A DNA stretch of 64,000 nt, from the NCBI GenBank assembly GCA_035937595.1, contig DASZHS010000005.1, forward strand, positions 124,001-188,000. The letters run 5' to 3'. How positions within the stretch are numbered: the stretch's first letter is position 1; each line of letters opens with the position of its first letter. The notes under the pieces were generated by a model. That model was not told the DNA's origin, searched no databases, and saw nothing but the letters and a program-made list of their open reading frames with translations. The DNA comes from Palsa-459 sp035937595. GTDB lineage: Bacteria; Actinomycetota; Acidimicrobiia; Acidimicrobiales; RAAP-2. Positions 57,195-64,000 of the stretch are shown piece by piece. Position numbers and translations under genes: made by a program.

Positions 57195-58970
57195 GTGGCG
57201 ACGATCCGCGTCGGGCTCGCCCAGGTCAACGTCACCGTGGGTGACCTCGACGGCAACGCCGAGCGGATCCTCGGGATGCTCCGCCGGGGCGCCGACGAGG
57301 GCTGCGACCTCGTCGCGGCCCCCGAGCTCGGCCTCGTCGGGTACCCGCCCGAGGACCTCCTCTTGAAGGACGGGTTCGTGGAGGACGCCGTCGCGGCGCT
57401 CGAGAAGCTCGCCGCGGCCTCCCCGGCGTGCCTGTGCCTCGTCGGCACCGTGGTCGCGGCGGACGCGGCCTCGGTTGCGACCCGCCGTCCCGACGACGCC
57501 CGCGACGTCGCCGGGGTCGGCGCCCGCGTGCCCCACCGCCACCTCGTGAACGCCGCGGCGCTCGTGGGCGCCGGCCGGCTCCACGGGGTGGTCGCCAAGC
57601 GACGGCTGCCCAACTACTCGGTCTTCGACGAGCAGCGCTGGTTCCTCCCCGGCGCCGGCCCCGTGGCCACGTACCCCGTGGCCGGCGGGTCGGTCGGCGT
57701 CGTGATCTGCGAGGACGTCTGGGTCGACGGCGGCCCGGCCGCCGAGCTCGCCCGTGCGGGCTGCGGGCTCCTCGTCGTCCTCAACGCGTCGCCCTACTAC
57801 CGGGGCCGCCGCGAGGAGCGGCTCGCGATGCTGCGTCGCCGCGTGGCGGAGACCGGCTGCGCCATCGCCTACGTGAACCTCGTCGGTGGCCAGGACGAGC
57901 TGGTCTTCGACGGCGCGAGCCTGGTGCTCGGGGCCGGCGGTGCGCTCCTCGCGAGTGCCCCGCAGTTCGAAGAGTCCCTCCTCGTCGTCGACGTCGACGT
58001 GCCCGACGGCGCCGCCGGCGCCCGACCGCTCGCCGGGCTCGCGGATCGACCGGCTCGGTCGGTTCCGCGGCGCGACGGGGTGATCGCCGAGCCGCTCGAC
58101 GCGCTCGGCGAGGCCTACGCGGCGCTCGTCACCGGGACGCGTGACTACCTGGCGAAGAACGGCTTCGGCTCGGCCGTGGTCGCGCTGTCGGGCGGGATCG
58201 ACTCGTCGCTCGTGGCCACGATCGCCGTCGACGCGCTCGGGGCGGACGCGGTGCTCGGGGTGGCGATGCCGTCGCGGTACAGCTCGACGCACTCGCTCGC
58301 CGACGCGAGGGAGCTCGCGCGTCGGCTGGGCATCCGCTTCGAGGTCGCCCCGATCGAGCCCGCGCACGCAGCTCTCGCCCACGTGCTCGATCCGGTGCTC
58401 GGGGGCATGCCCGCAGGGCTCACCGACGAGAACCTCCAGTCGAGGATCCGCGGCGTGCTGCTCATGGCGATCTCGAACGCGACCGGCGCGATCGCGCTCA
58501 CGACGGGGAACAAGTCCGAGCTCGCGACGGGCTACACCACGCTGTACGGCGACTCGGTCGGCGGGTTCGCGGTGATCAAGGACGTGGTGAAGACCCTGGT
58601 CTACGAGCTGTGCCGGCATCGCAACGAGCGCGCCACCGCCGAGGGCGCGACGCCGCCCATCCCGGCGTCGGTCCTCGAAAAACCGCCGTCCGCCGAGCTG
58701 CGGCCGGACCAGCGCGACGACGACACCCTCCCGCCCTACGACGCGCTCGACCCGGTGCTCGAGGCCTACGTGGAGGAGGACCGCACCGCCGCCGAGCTCA
58801 TCGCCGCCGGCGTCGACGCGGCGCTCGTCGAGCGGGTGGCCGCGCTCGTCGACGGCGCGGAGTACAAGCGCCGCCAGCTCCCTCCCGGCGTGCGCATCAC
58901 GTCCAAGTCCTTCGGCAAGGACCGTCGGATGCCGATCACGAATCGCTACGGCCGCTCACCTCGTCGGTGA
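57195..58970 (+). CDS. nadE: glutamine-dependent NAD+ synthetase
   Basis: A 591-residue two-domain enzyme. The N-terminal glutaminase has the nitrilase triad E44 (APELGLVGYPPEDLL), K (GVVAKRRLPNYSVFDEQRWF) and C (VVICEDVW). The C-terminal synthetase has SGGIDSSLVATIA as the PP-loop, YSSTHS and TTGNKSELATGY. It amidates deamido-NAD with glutamine, so it uses the product of the adjacent glutamine synthetases. GTG start; GTGA overlap with the next gene. Confidence 0.95.
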   Translation: MATIRVGLAQVNVTVGDLDGNAERILGMLRRGADEGCDLVAAPELGLVGYPPEDLLLKDGFVEDAVAALEKLAAASPACLCLVGTVVAADAASVATRRPDDARDVAGVGARVPHRHLVNAAALVGAGRLHGVVAKRRLPNYSVFDEQRWFLPGAGPVATYPVAGGSVGVVICEDVWVDGGPAAELARAGCGLLVVLNASPYYRGRREERLAMLRRRVAETGCAIAYVNLVGGQDELVFDGASLVLGAGGALLASAPQFEESLLVVDVDVPDGAAGARPLAGLADRPARSVPRRDGVIAEPLDALGEAYAALVTGTRDYLAKNGFGSAVVALSGGIDSSLVATIAVDALGADAVLGVAMPSRYSSTHSLADARELARRLGIRFEVAPIEPAHAALAHVLDPVLGGMPAGLTDENLQSRIRGVLLMAISNATGAIALTTGNKSELATGYTTLYGDSVGGFAVIKDVVKTLVYELCRHRNERATAEGATPPIPASVLEKPPSAELRPDQRDDDTLPPYDALDPVLEAYVEEDRTAAELIAAGVDAALVERVAALVDGAEYKRRQLPPGVRITSKSFGKDRRMPITNRYGRSPRR

Positions 58971-59572
58971 GCGAGCACGATCGCGAGGTGGCGTCGCACA
59001 CCGACCGGTGGACGGCGGCGCACTGCCGGTGCGGTCGCGCCCTGTTCTCGATCTGCGGGGTGGCGGGCGTCGGCGCCGCGCGCGAGGGCCCGGCCGACCT
59101 CGCCCTCGCGCTGACGTCGCTGTCGGGCCAGTTCGCCTGGCACGCCGAGCTCCTGTTCGACCTGCTCCCCACGCAGGGCGGGGTCGACCCCGAGCGCCTC
59201 GTCGCCGCGCCCGCCCCCGGCATGGACGCGGCGCTCTCGCTCCTCGAGGCGCTGGTGCGCAGCGAGGCGTGGCCGACGCTGTGCGTCGTGCTCGCGCGCG
59301 TCGTCGTGCCGCGGCTGCGCTGCGGCGTGGGAGCGGCGCTCGAGCGCACCGACGCACGTCTCGACGGCCCGCGGGTGCGGGCGCTCACGTTGCTCGCGCG
59401 GGACCTCGCCGACGCGCTCGAGCTCCTCGAGCCGCTCGCCGAGCGAGCCCTCGCTCCCGCTGGCGCCGTCGCGTCGAGCTCGGCGCGGTGTGCCGAGGTC
59501 GAGCGCGCCCTCGTCGACGCGGGCGTGCGCGTGGGCCTCGTTGCGAGCGCAGGCAACGCCCGAGAGGGTTGA
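58967..59572 (+). CDS. conserved protein of unknown function downstream of nadE
   Basis: A 201-residue, mostly helical protein. It starts SEHDREVASHTDRWTAAHCRCGRALFSICGVAG, containing three Cys and two His near the N-terminus, then ALALTSLSGQFAWHAELLFDLLPTQGGVDPERL. The rest is Ala/Leu/Arg-rich helix. I do not recognise the family; the fold could be ferritin-like. The GTGA overlap with nadE supports that it is real. It ends about 90 bases before the sigma factor. Confidence 0.6.
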   Translation: MSEHDREVASHTDRWTAAHCRCGRALFSICGVAGVGAAREGPADLALALTSLSGQFAWHAELLFDLLPTQGGVDPERLVAAPAPGMDAALSLLEALVRSEAWPTLCVVLARVVVPRLRCGVGAALERTDARLDGPRVRALTLLARDLADALELLEPLAERALAPAGAVASSSARCAEVERALVDAGVRVGLVASAGNAREG

Positions 59573-59663
59573 CGGCACCAGTAGAGTGACCTCCCACCCG
59601 AACCCGGGAGCGGTCGGGGGAGGCGGCGCTGCCGCTGGGACGATCTCTAAGGAGCCCGAGTTC

Positions 59664-60599
59664 GTGGCCAAGGACCGCATCGAGAGGGACGACGAGGATC
59701 TCGTCCGGCTCTACCTGACCGACATCGGCCAGTACACCCTGCTCACCAAGGACGACGAGGTTCGCCTCGCCCAGGCGATCGAGGAGGGCCGCACCGCGCT
59801 CGCGGAGCTCGACGCGAACGCCAAGCTCACCACCGCGCGTCGCCAGCAGCTGCGGCGCACCGCGAAGAAGGGCGACGACGCCCAGCGCGAGTTCGTCCAG
59901 TCGAACCTGCGGCTCGTCGTCTCGATCGCGAAGAAGTACCAGGCCTCTGGGCTGCCGCTCCTCGACCTCATCCAGGAGGGGAACCTCGGGCTGATGCACG
60001 CCGTCGAGAAGTTCGACTGGCGCAAGGGGTTCAAGTTCTCCACGTACGCCACGTGGTGGATCCGCCAGGCGATCACCCGCGGCATCGCCAACACCGGCCG
60101 CACGATCCGGCTTCCCGTGCACGCCGGCGACACGCTCGCCCGCGTGCAGAAGGCCCAGTCGCGCCTCGAGCTCAAGTTCGGCCGGCCGCCGACGATCAAG
60201 GAGCTCTGCATCGAGTGCGAGATGCCCGAGGACAAGCTCGTCGAGGCGCTGCGGTTCCGCGCCGAGCCGCTGAGCCTGTCCGAGCCGCTCCGCGAGGACG
60301 GCGACGCGGAGCTCGGCGACGTCGTCGAGGACCGCTCGGCCGAGTCGCCCTTCGAGGCGGCCGCGATCGCGGTCCTGCCCGAGGAGATCCGTCGCCTGCT
60401 CTCACCGCTCGACGAGCGGGAGCGCGAGATCCTGCGGCTCCGCTTCGGCCTCGATCGCGGCGAGCCGCGCACGCTCGAAGAGGTCGGCGAGCACTTCAAC
60501 CTCACGCGCGAGCGAATCCGCCAGATCGAGGCGAGGGCGATGAGCAAGCTCCGCCACCCGTCGTCGGACACCGGCGCGCGCGATCTCCTGACGGTCTAG
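59664..60599 (+). CDS. sigma-70 family RNA polymerase sigma factor (RpoD/SigB group)
   Basis: A 311-residue sigma factor with regions 1.2 (DLVRLYLTDIGQYTLLTKDDEVRLAQ), 2 (VQSNLRLVVSIAKKYQASGLPLLDLIQEGNLGLMHAVEKFDWRKGFKFSTYATWWIRQAI), 3 and 4 (LDEREREILRLRFGLDRGEPRTLEEVGEHFNLTRERIRQIEARAMSKLRHP). Region 1.1 is missing, so a group 2 factor is more likely than the principal sigma. GTG 59664 has AAGGAG upstream; GTG 59586 is an alternative. Regions are quoted only as markers. Confidence 0.9.
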   Translation: MAKDRIERDDEDLVRLYLTDIGQYTLLTKDDEVRLAQAIEEGRTALAELDANAKLTTARRQQLRRTAKKGDDAQREFVQSNLRLVVSIAKKYQASGLPLLDLIQEGNLGLMHAVEKFDWRKGFKFSTYATWWIRQAITRGIANTGRTIRLPVHAGDTLARVQKAQSRLELKFGRPPTIKELCIECEMPEDKLVEALRFRAEPLSLSEPLREDGDAELGDVVEDRSAESPFEAAAIAVLPEEIRRLLSPLDEREREILRLRFGLDRGEPRTLEEVGEHFNLTRERIRQIEARAMSKLRHPSSDTGARDLLTV

Positions 60600-61381
60600 G
60601 AAGCGCCTGACACCGCCGGCCGGCGGTGGTGCCCGAGCCCGGCGAGCACGAGGGCGACCACGACGGCCGCCCCGCCGAGGACCGGCAGCCGCACCGCGGC
60701 GCGGTCCCGCAGGCGGACCGGGTTCGAGAACGTGACGATCTCCCAGCCGCGCTCCTTTGCCTCGCGGGCGAGCGCACGGTCCGGGTTGACGGCGACGGGG
60801 TGGCCGACCGCCTCGAGCATCGGCAGGTCGGTGACCGAGTCCGAGTAGGCGCTCGACCCCTCGAGGTCGAGGTGGTGCGAGTCGGCGAGCGCCCGGATGG
60901 CCGTCGCCTTGCCCTCGCCCTGGGCGTAGAACTCGATCTTGCCCGTGTAGCGGCCCTCGTCGTCGATGGCGGCACGCGAGGCGATCGCGCCGTCGACACC
61001 GAGCATCGCGGCGAGGGGCTCGACGATCTCCTCCGGCGCGCTCGAGACGAGCCAGATGCGGTCGCCCTGGGCGCGGTGCGCGGCGATGAGCGACTGCGCC
61101 TCGGCGTAGATCAGCGGCTCGATGGTCTCGGTCAGCGTCTCTTCCACGATCGAGCGGACCTCGTTGCGGTCCCAGCCCGCCGCGACCTCGAGCATCGACT
61201 CTCGGATCTTCATCATCTTCTGCTCATCAGCGCCGAACCACAGGTAGAGCAACTGGCCGAGCACCGCACGCGCGACCGTGCGGCGGTTGACCAGGCCGCG
61301 CCGGCGGAGCGGCCCGCCGAACGCGACGATGGATGCGCGGGCGATGACCGTCTTGTCGAGGTCGAAGAACGCCGCGCGCAT
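60596..61381 (-). CDS. HAD-IB family phosphatase
   Basis: The 261-residue product has motif I FFDLDKTVI (D7 and D9), motif II LVSSAP, Lys in GKATAIRALA and motif III YSDSVTDLPML, which together define HAD subfamily IB. A C-terminal hydrophobic stretch (VLGGAAVVVALVLAG) may anchor it. Relatives dephosphorylate phosphoserine or lysophospholipids and their kin. It shares CTAG with the sigma-factor stop. Confidence 0.85.
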   Translation of the reverse strand: MRAAFFDLDKTVIARASIVAFGGPLRRRGLVNRRTVARAVLGQLLYLWFGADEQKMMKIRESMLEVAAGWDRNEVRSIVEETLTETIEPLIYAEAQSLIAAHRAQGDRIWLVSSAPEEIVEPLAAMLGVDGAIASRAAIDDEGRYTGKIEFYAQGEGKATAIRALADSHHLDLEGSSAYSDSVTDLPMLEAVGHPVAVNPDRALAREAKERGWEIVTFSNPVRLRDRAAVRLPVLGGAAVVVALVLAGLGHHRRPAVSGAS

Positions 61382-61444
61382 GTGTCCAGCGTACGGCGCA
61401 ATGACAACGCACAGTCAACAGGAGCGTGAAGAATTGAGGGACGT

Positions 61445-61466
61445 GACGCACCAACGACGGTGCGTC
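61445..61466 (-). terminator. hairpin directly after the trkA-like operon
   Basis: GACGCACC and GGTGCGTC pair over eight bases with a six-base loop. The stem begins at the last base of the TAG stop. No T run follows, so it may be a Rho-dependent or mRNA-protective structure rather than a full terminator. Confidence 0.45.
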
Positions 61467-62137
61467 TAGTCGCCGACGAAGATTCGCTCGATCTCGACGT
61501 CGGCGCCGTGCGTCGCGAGGACGACGACGTGGTCACCCTCCGACAGCCGCGTGTCGTCGCGCGGGATGAGCACCTTCTCGTCTCGGACGATCGCGACGAT
61601 CTGGGCGTCGGCGGGCAGCTCGAGGTCCGCGACCGTCCGATCGCCCTCGATCGCCGGCGCGTCGGCGTCGAGGGTGATCTCGACGAGCGTGGCGCCGGAG
61701 CGGTCGAGCTCCATGAGCCGGACGACGGAACCGATCGTGACGGCCTCCTCGACGAGCGCGGTCAGCAGCTGGGGGGTCGAGACGCTGACGTCGACGCCCC
61801 ACGACTCGGTGAACAGCCACGCGTTCTTCGAGCTGTTCACTCGCGAGATGACCCGGGGGACGGCGAACTCCTGCTTGGACAGCCAGCTGATCACGAGGTT
61901 GTCCTCGTCGTCGCCGGTCGCCGCGACCACGACCTCGGCGGCGCGCAGCCCGGCCCGCTGCAGCGACGAGACCTCGCAGGCATCCGCCGCGAGCACCTCG
62001 ACGCCCGGGAGGTCGGCGCGCAGCACCTCGGCGTGCTCTCGGTCCTTCTCGAGGATCTGGACGACGTGGCCGTTGTCGAGCAGGTCGGCCGCGATCGCCG
62101 TGCCCACGCTCCCGCCGCCGGCGATGACGACGCGCAT
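61466..62137 (-). CDS. TrkA-type potassium channel/transporter regulatory protein
   Basis: A 223-residue protein with one RCK-N NAD(H) domain (MRVVIAGGGSVGTAIAADLLDNGHVVQILEKD) and one RCK-C domain (VEITLDADAPAIEGDRTVADLELPADAQIVAIVRDEKVLIP). It would gate a K+ or related transporter by nucleotide binding. It overlaps the second TrkA-like gene by one base. Confidence 0.9.
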   Translation of the reverse strand: MRVVIAGGGSVGTAIAADLLDNGHVVQILEKDREHAEVLRADLPGVEVLAADACEVSSLQRAGLRAAEVVVAATGDDEDNLVISWLSKQEFAVPRVISRVNSSKNAWLFTESWGVDVSVSTPQLLTALVEEAVTIGSVVRLMELDRSGATLVEITLDADAPAIEGDRTVADLELPADAQIVAIVRDEKVLIPRDDTRLSEGDHVVVLATHGADVEIERIFVGD

Positions 62138-62790
62138 CAGGGCACCTTGGCCAGGCGCTCGTCGAGCTCCACGAGCGCGTCACGCAGCACGACGAACTGC
62201 AGCACGTCGTCCTCCTGGCCGATGAGGGAGGTGACGTCGACGCGGGGCTGGTTACCGCGGACGACCGAGGCGACCTTGATGCGGCCCGTGGCCTCGAGCT
62301 CGGCGAGCGGCCGTCCCGCCCAGTGGTCCGGCAGGATCCGCTCGACGAGCAACAGCGTGCCGGTCGTGTCGCGCCACTCGACGCTGTCGTCGTCAGGGAC
62401 GAGCCAGCGGAGGACCTGGGTCGCCGTCCAGGTCACCGTGGCGACCGTCGGGATGCCGAGCCGCTGGTAGATCACGGCCCGTCGCGGGTCGTAGATGCGG
62501 GCGACGACGTTTACGATGCCGTAGTTCTCCCGCGCGATCCGGGCGCACAGGATGTTCGAGTTGTCGCCGTTGGTCACCGCGGCGAGGGCGCCCGCCCGAT
62601 GGGCGCCCGCGGCGTCGAGGGCCTCTCGGTCGAAGCCCGAGCCCACGATCGTCGCGCCCTTGAAGTCCAGCGGCAGCCGGTCGAACTGGCGCGGGACGCG
62701 GTCGATCACCGCCACGGTGTGACCGAGCTGCTCGAGCTGCGCGGCGACGCCGGAGCCGACCCTCCCGCATCCGACGACGACGACGTGCAC
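62137..62790 (-). CDS. TrkA-type regulatory protein, second copy
   Basis: A 217-residue paralogue: MHVVVVGCGRVGSGVAAQLEQLGHTVAVID for nucleotide binding, NILCARIARENYGIVNVVARIYDPRRA, and a C-terminal RCK-C-like part. It is translated first in the operon. The two probably form a hetero-oligomer controlling the divergent APC permease. Confidence 0.9.
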   Translation of the reverse strand: MHVVVVGCGRVGSGVAAQLEQLGHTVAVIDRVPRQFDRLPLDFKGATIVGSGFDREALDAAGAHRAGALAAVTNGDNSNILCARIARENYGIVNVVARIYDPRRAVIYQRLGIPTVATVTWTATQVLRWLVPDDDSVEWRDTTGTLLLVERILPDHWAGRPLAELEATGRIKVASVVRGNQPRVDVTSLIGQEDDVLQFVVLRDALVELDERLAKVP

Positions 62791-62855
62791 CGCGAGATGT
62801 CACCACGCTGCAGGGTCCGCTGTAAAGCACGCACGTCTGCAGGAGGGTCCCGCCG

Positions 62856-62861
62856 TAGGCT
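62856..62861 (+). promoter_or_regulatory. putative -10 box of a leaderless promoter
   Basis: TAGGCT is seven bases before the GTG of the permease gene. An AGGAGGG at 62841-62847 is too far upstream to serve as a ribosome binding site. Confidence 0.4.
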
Positions 62862-62868
62862 GCCCGTC

Positions 62869-64000
62869 GTGGTCGAAGGGAGCGACGGCGAGCCGGCTCC
62901 GGCTCGCCTCGCGCCGACGCCGTCGCTGACGCGTGACACCGCGAGCGAGTACCCCGAGGCCCGCTCCTACCGGCTCAAGCGCTTCTTCTTGGGCAAGCCC
63001 CTCGTCTCCGAGCAGCTCAGCGCCGAGCGGCTGAGCCGCCCGATCGCCCTCGGCGTGCTGGCACCCGACTGCATCTCGTCGTCGGCCTACGGCACCGAGC
63101 AGATGCTCACCCAGATGACGCCGTACATCGGCCTCGCGGCGTTCAGCCTCCTCGTCCCCATCACGTTCGTCATCCTCGGCGTCCTGCTCGTCGTCACCCT
63201 GAGCTACCTCGACGTCATCGGCTACTACACCTCTGCGGGCGGCTCCTACGTCGTGGCCCGCGACAACTTCGGGCCGAAGGTCGCCCAGATCGCCGCCGTG
63301 GCGCTCCTGATCGACTACTCGGTGACCGTCGCCGTGCAGAGCGCGGCGGGCACCGACGCCCTCGCGAGCGCCTTTCCCCGCCTCAACGGATGGGTGCTGC
63401 CGATCACCATCGGCATCGTGCTCCTCTTGATCTTCGGGAACCTCCGGGGGATCCGCGAGGCCGGGCGGATGTTCGCGCTCCCGACCTACCTCTACGTGCT
63501 CTTGCTGGGCGCGACGATGCTCATCGGCTACGTGAAGTTCTTCGGCGGGACGCTCCCGGTGATCCCCACTCCGCCGCCGGACAAGCTCTACGGCGGCACG
63601 TTCGGCGCCCCGGGCTCGGGCGCGATCTACGGGCTCGCGTTCATCTCGCTCCTGCGCGCCTACGCGAACGGCGGCTCGTCGCTCACCGGCCTCGAGGCGA
63701 TCTCGAACGGCGTCGCCTCGTTCCGTCGGCCCCAGGGTCGCAACGCCCGGGTCACGCTCGTCATCATGAGCTCGATCCTGGGGTTCCTCGTGCTGTCGAC
63801 GACGCTGATGGCGAAGTGGATGCACGCCCTCCCGCGCGACGGCGGCATCCCGACGGTCGTCTCCCAGGAGGTCAACGGGATCTTCGGGGCGACGGGCTTC
63901 GGCCACGTCCTGTTCCTCCTGGTGCAGTTCGCGACCGTCGCCATCCTCTGGACGGGCGGCAACACGAGCTTCAACGGGTTCCCGTTCCTCGCCAACTACG
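62869..64000 (+). CDS. APC family permease, N-terminal part (runs off window)
   Basis: The open frame from GTG 62869 continues to the window end with 377 codons. After a polar N-terminus (YRLKRFFLGKPLVSEQLSAERLS) come about eight helices: IALGVLAPDCISSSAYGTEQML, with the APC helix 1 break, GYYTSAGGSYVVARDNFGP and IFGNLRGIREAGRMFALP. This is the APC branch with long cytoplasmic C-terminus (not visible) that neighbours TrkA pairs in actinobacteria; K+ or amino acid are possible substrates. Confidence 0.85.
   Translation, partial: MVEGSDGEPAPARLAPTPSLTRDTASEYPEARSYRLKRFFLGKPLVSEQLSAERLSRPIALGVLAPDCISSSAYGTEQMLTQMTPYIGLAAFSLLVPITFVILGVLLVVTLSYLDVIGYYTSAGGSYVVARDNFGPKVAQIAAVALLIDYSVTVAVQSAAGTDALASAFPRLNGWVLPITIGIVLLLIFGNLRGIREAGRMFALPTYLYVLLLGATMLIGYVKFFGGTLPVIPTPPPDKLYGGTFGAPGSGAIYGLAFISLLRAYANGGSSLTGLEAISNGVASFRRPQGRNARVTLVIMSSILGFLVLSTTLMAKWMHALPRDGGIPTVVSQEVNGIFGATGFGHVLFLLVQFATVAILWTGGNTSFNGFPFLANY

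Noticed and set aside
61382..61444. Promoter of the HAD phosphatase gene
   Set aside because: TTGACT and TACGCT are present but 19 bases apart, and the -10 is only four bases from the ATG.
1..64000. CRISPR array, insertion sequence, phage or toxin-antitoxin locus
   Set aside because: No regularly spaced repeats, transposase, integrase or recognisable toxin-antitoxin pair was found.

Overview
The window is very GC-rich, densely packed bacterial chromosome. It carries about 73 protein genes (two run off the ends), one tRNA and one truncated gene. Actinomycete markers include a WhiB iron-sulfur regulator next to a pair of ArsA-like ATPases, an OmpR-family regulator of GlnR type beside two glutamine synthetases, a TIGR03084-type protein and a DUF1707 protein. 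I infer an actinobacterium, possibly class Acidimicrobiia. The class is a guess from gene content, not from a marker gene. I see no insertion sequence, integrase, phage gene or CRISPR array, so this looks like core-like chromosome.

Layout. 1-5.7 kb: the end of an SGNH acyltransferase, a GNAT enzyme, a DUF5996 protein, a zinc-finger protein, then a reverse-strand pair of an SGNH protein and a large secreted repeat protein with an OmpA-like tail. 5.9-20.1 kb: mostly single housekeeping and stress genes. They include VOC and D-amino-acid PLP enzymes, a diiron protein, an Fpg/Nei glycosylase, MntP, an epimerase, DUF1003, a MarR-controlled drug exporter, DUF1707 and an ArsR/AHSA1 pair. 20.1-26.6 kb: a complete branched-chain amino-acid-type ABC importer (livK-H-M-G-F) ending in a YbaK-like deacylase. 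26.9-28.6 kb: a 3-hydroxyacyl-CoA dehydrogenase, the stump of an alpha/beta hydrolase and a cold shock gene. 28.6-30.5 kb: a split cytochrome b operon. 30.6-39.3 kb: a TetR-controlled divergent cluster for acyl-CoA oxidation and carboxylation ending in an AtuA-like gene. 39.3-45.5 kb: a methyltransferase, a pentapeptide-repeat protein, tRNA-Pro, a CorC-like protein, a receiver protein, two ArsA ATPases and WhiB. 45.5-47.8 kb: a disulfide-exchange locus with VKOR and two DUF929 proteins, one lacking its CxxC. 47.9-53.8 kb: Nudix, metallo-beta-lactamase fold, Mrp, an IscA-type protein, an unusual ferredoxin/molybdopterin fusion, RidA and a membrane protein. 53.9-59.6 kb: glnII-glnA-glnR facing nadE. 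59.7-64 kb: a group-2-like sigma factor, a HAD phosphatase, two TrkA-type proteins and the start of an APC permease.

Genes are tightly coupled. Many neighbours overlap by four bases (GTGA or ATGA), and three convergent pairs share a CTAG carrying both stop codons. Many single genes or operon heads have a TANNNT box six to eight bases before the start codon and no ribosome binding site, which suggests widespread leaderless transcription. The strongest points for follow-up are the CxxC-less DUF929 paralogue beside VKOR, the ferredoxin/shrunken molybdopterin fusion, the split cytochrome b operon with a large outward-facing partner, the asymmetric ArsA pair and the five-gene carboxylase/AtuA operon with its 29-base divergent control region.
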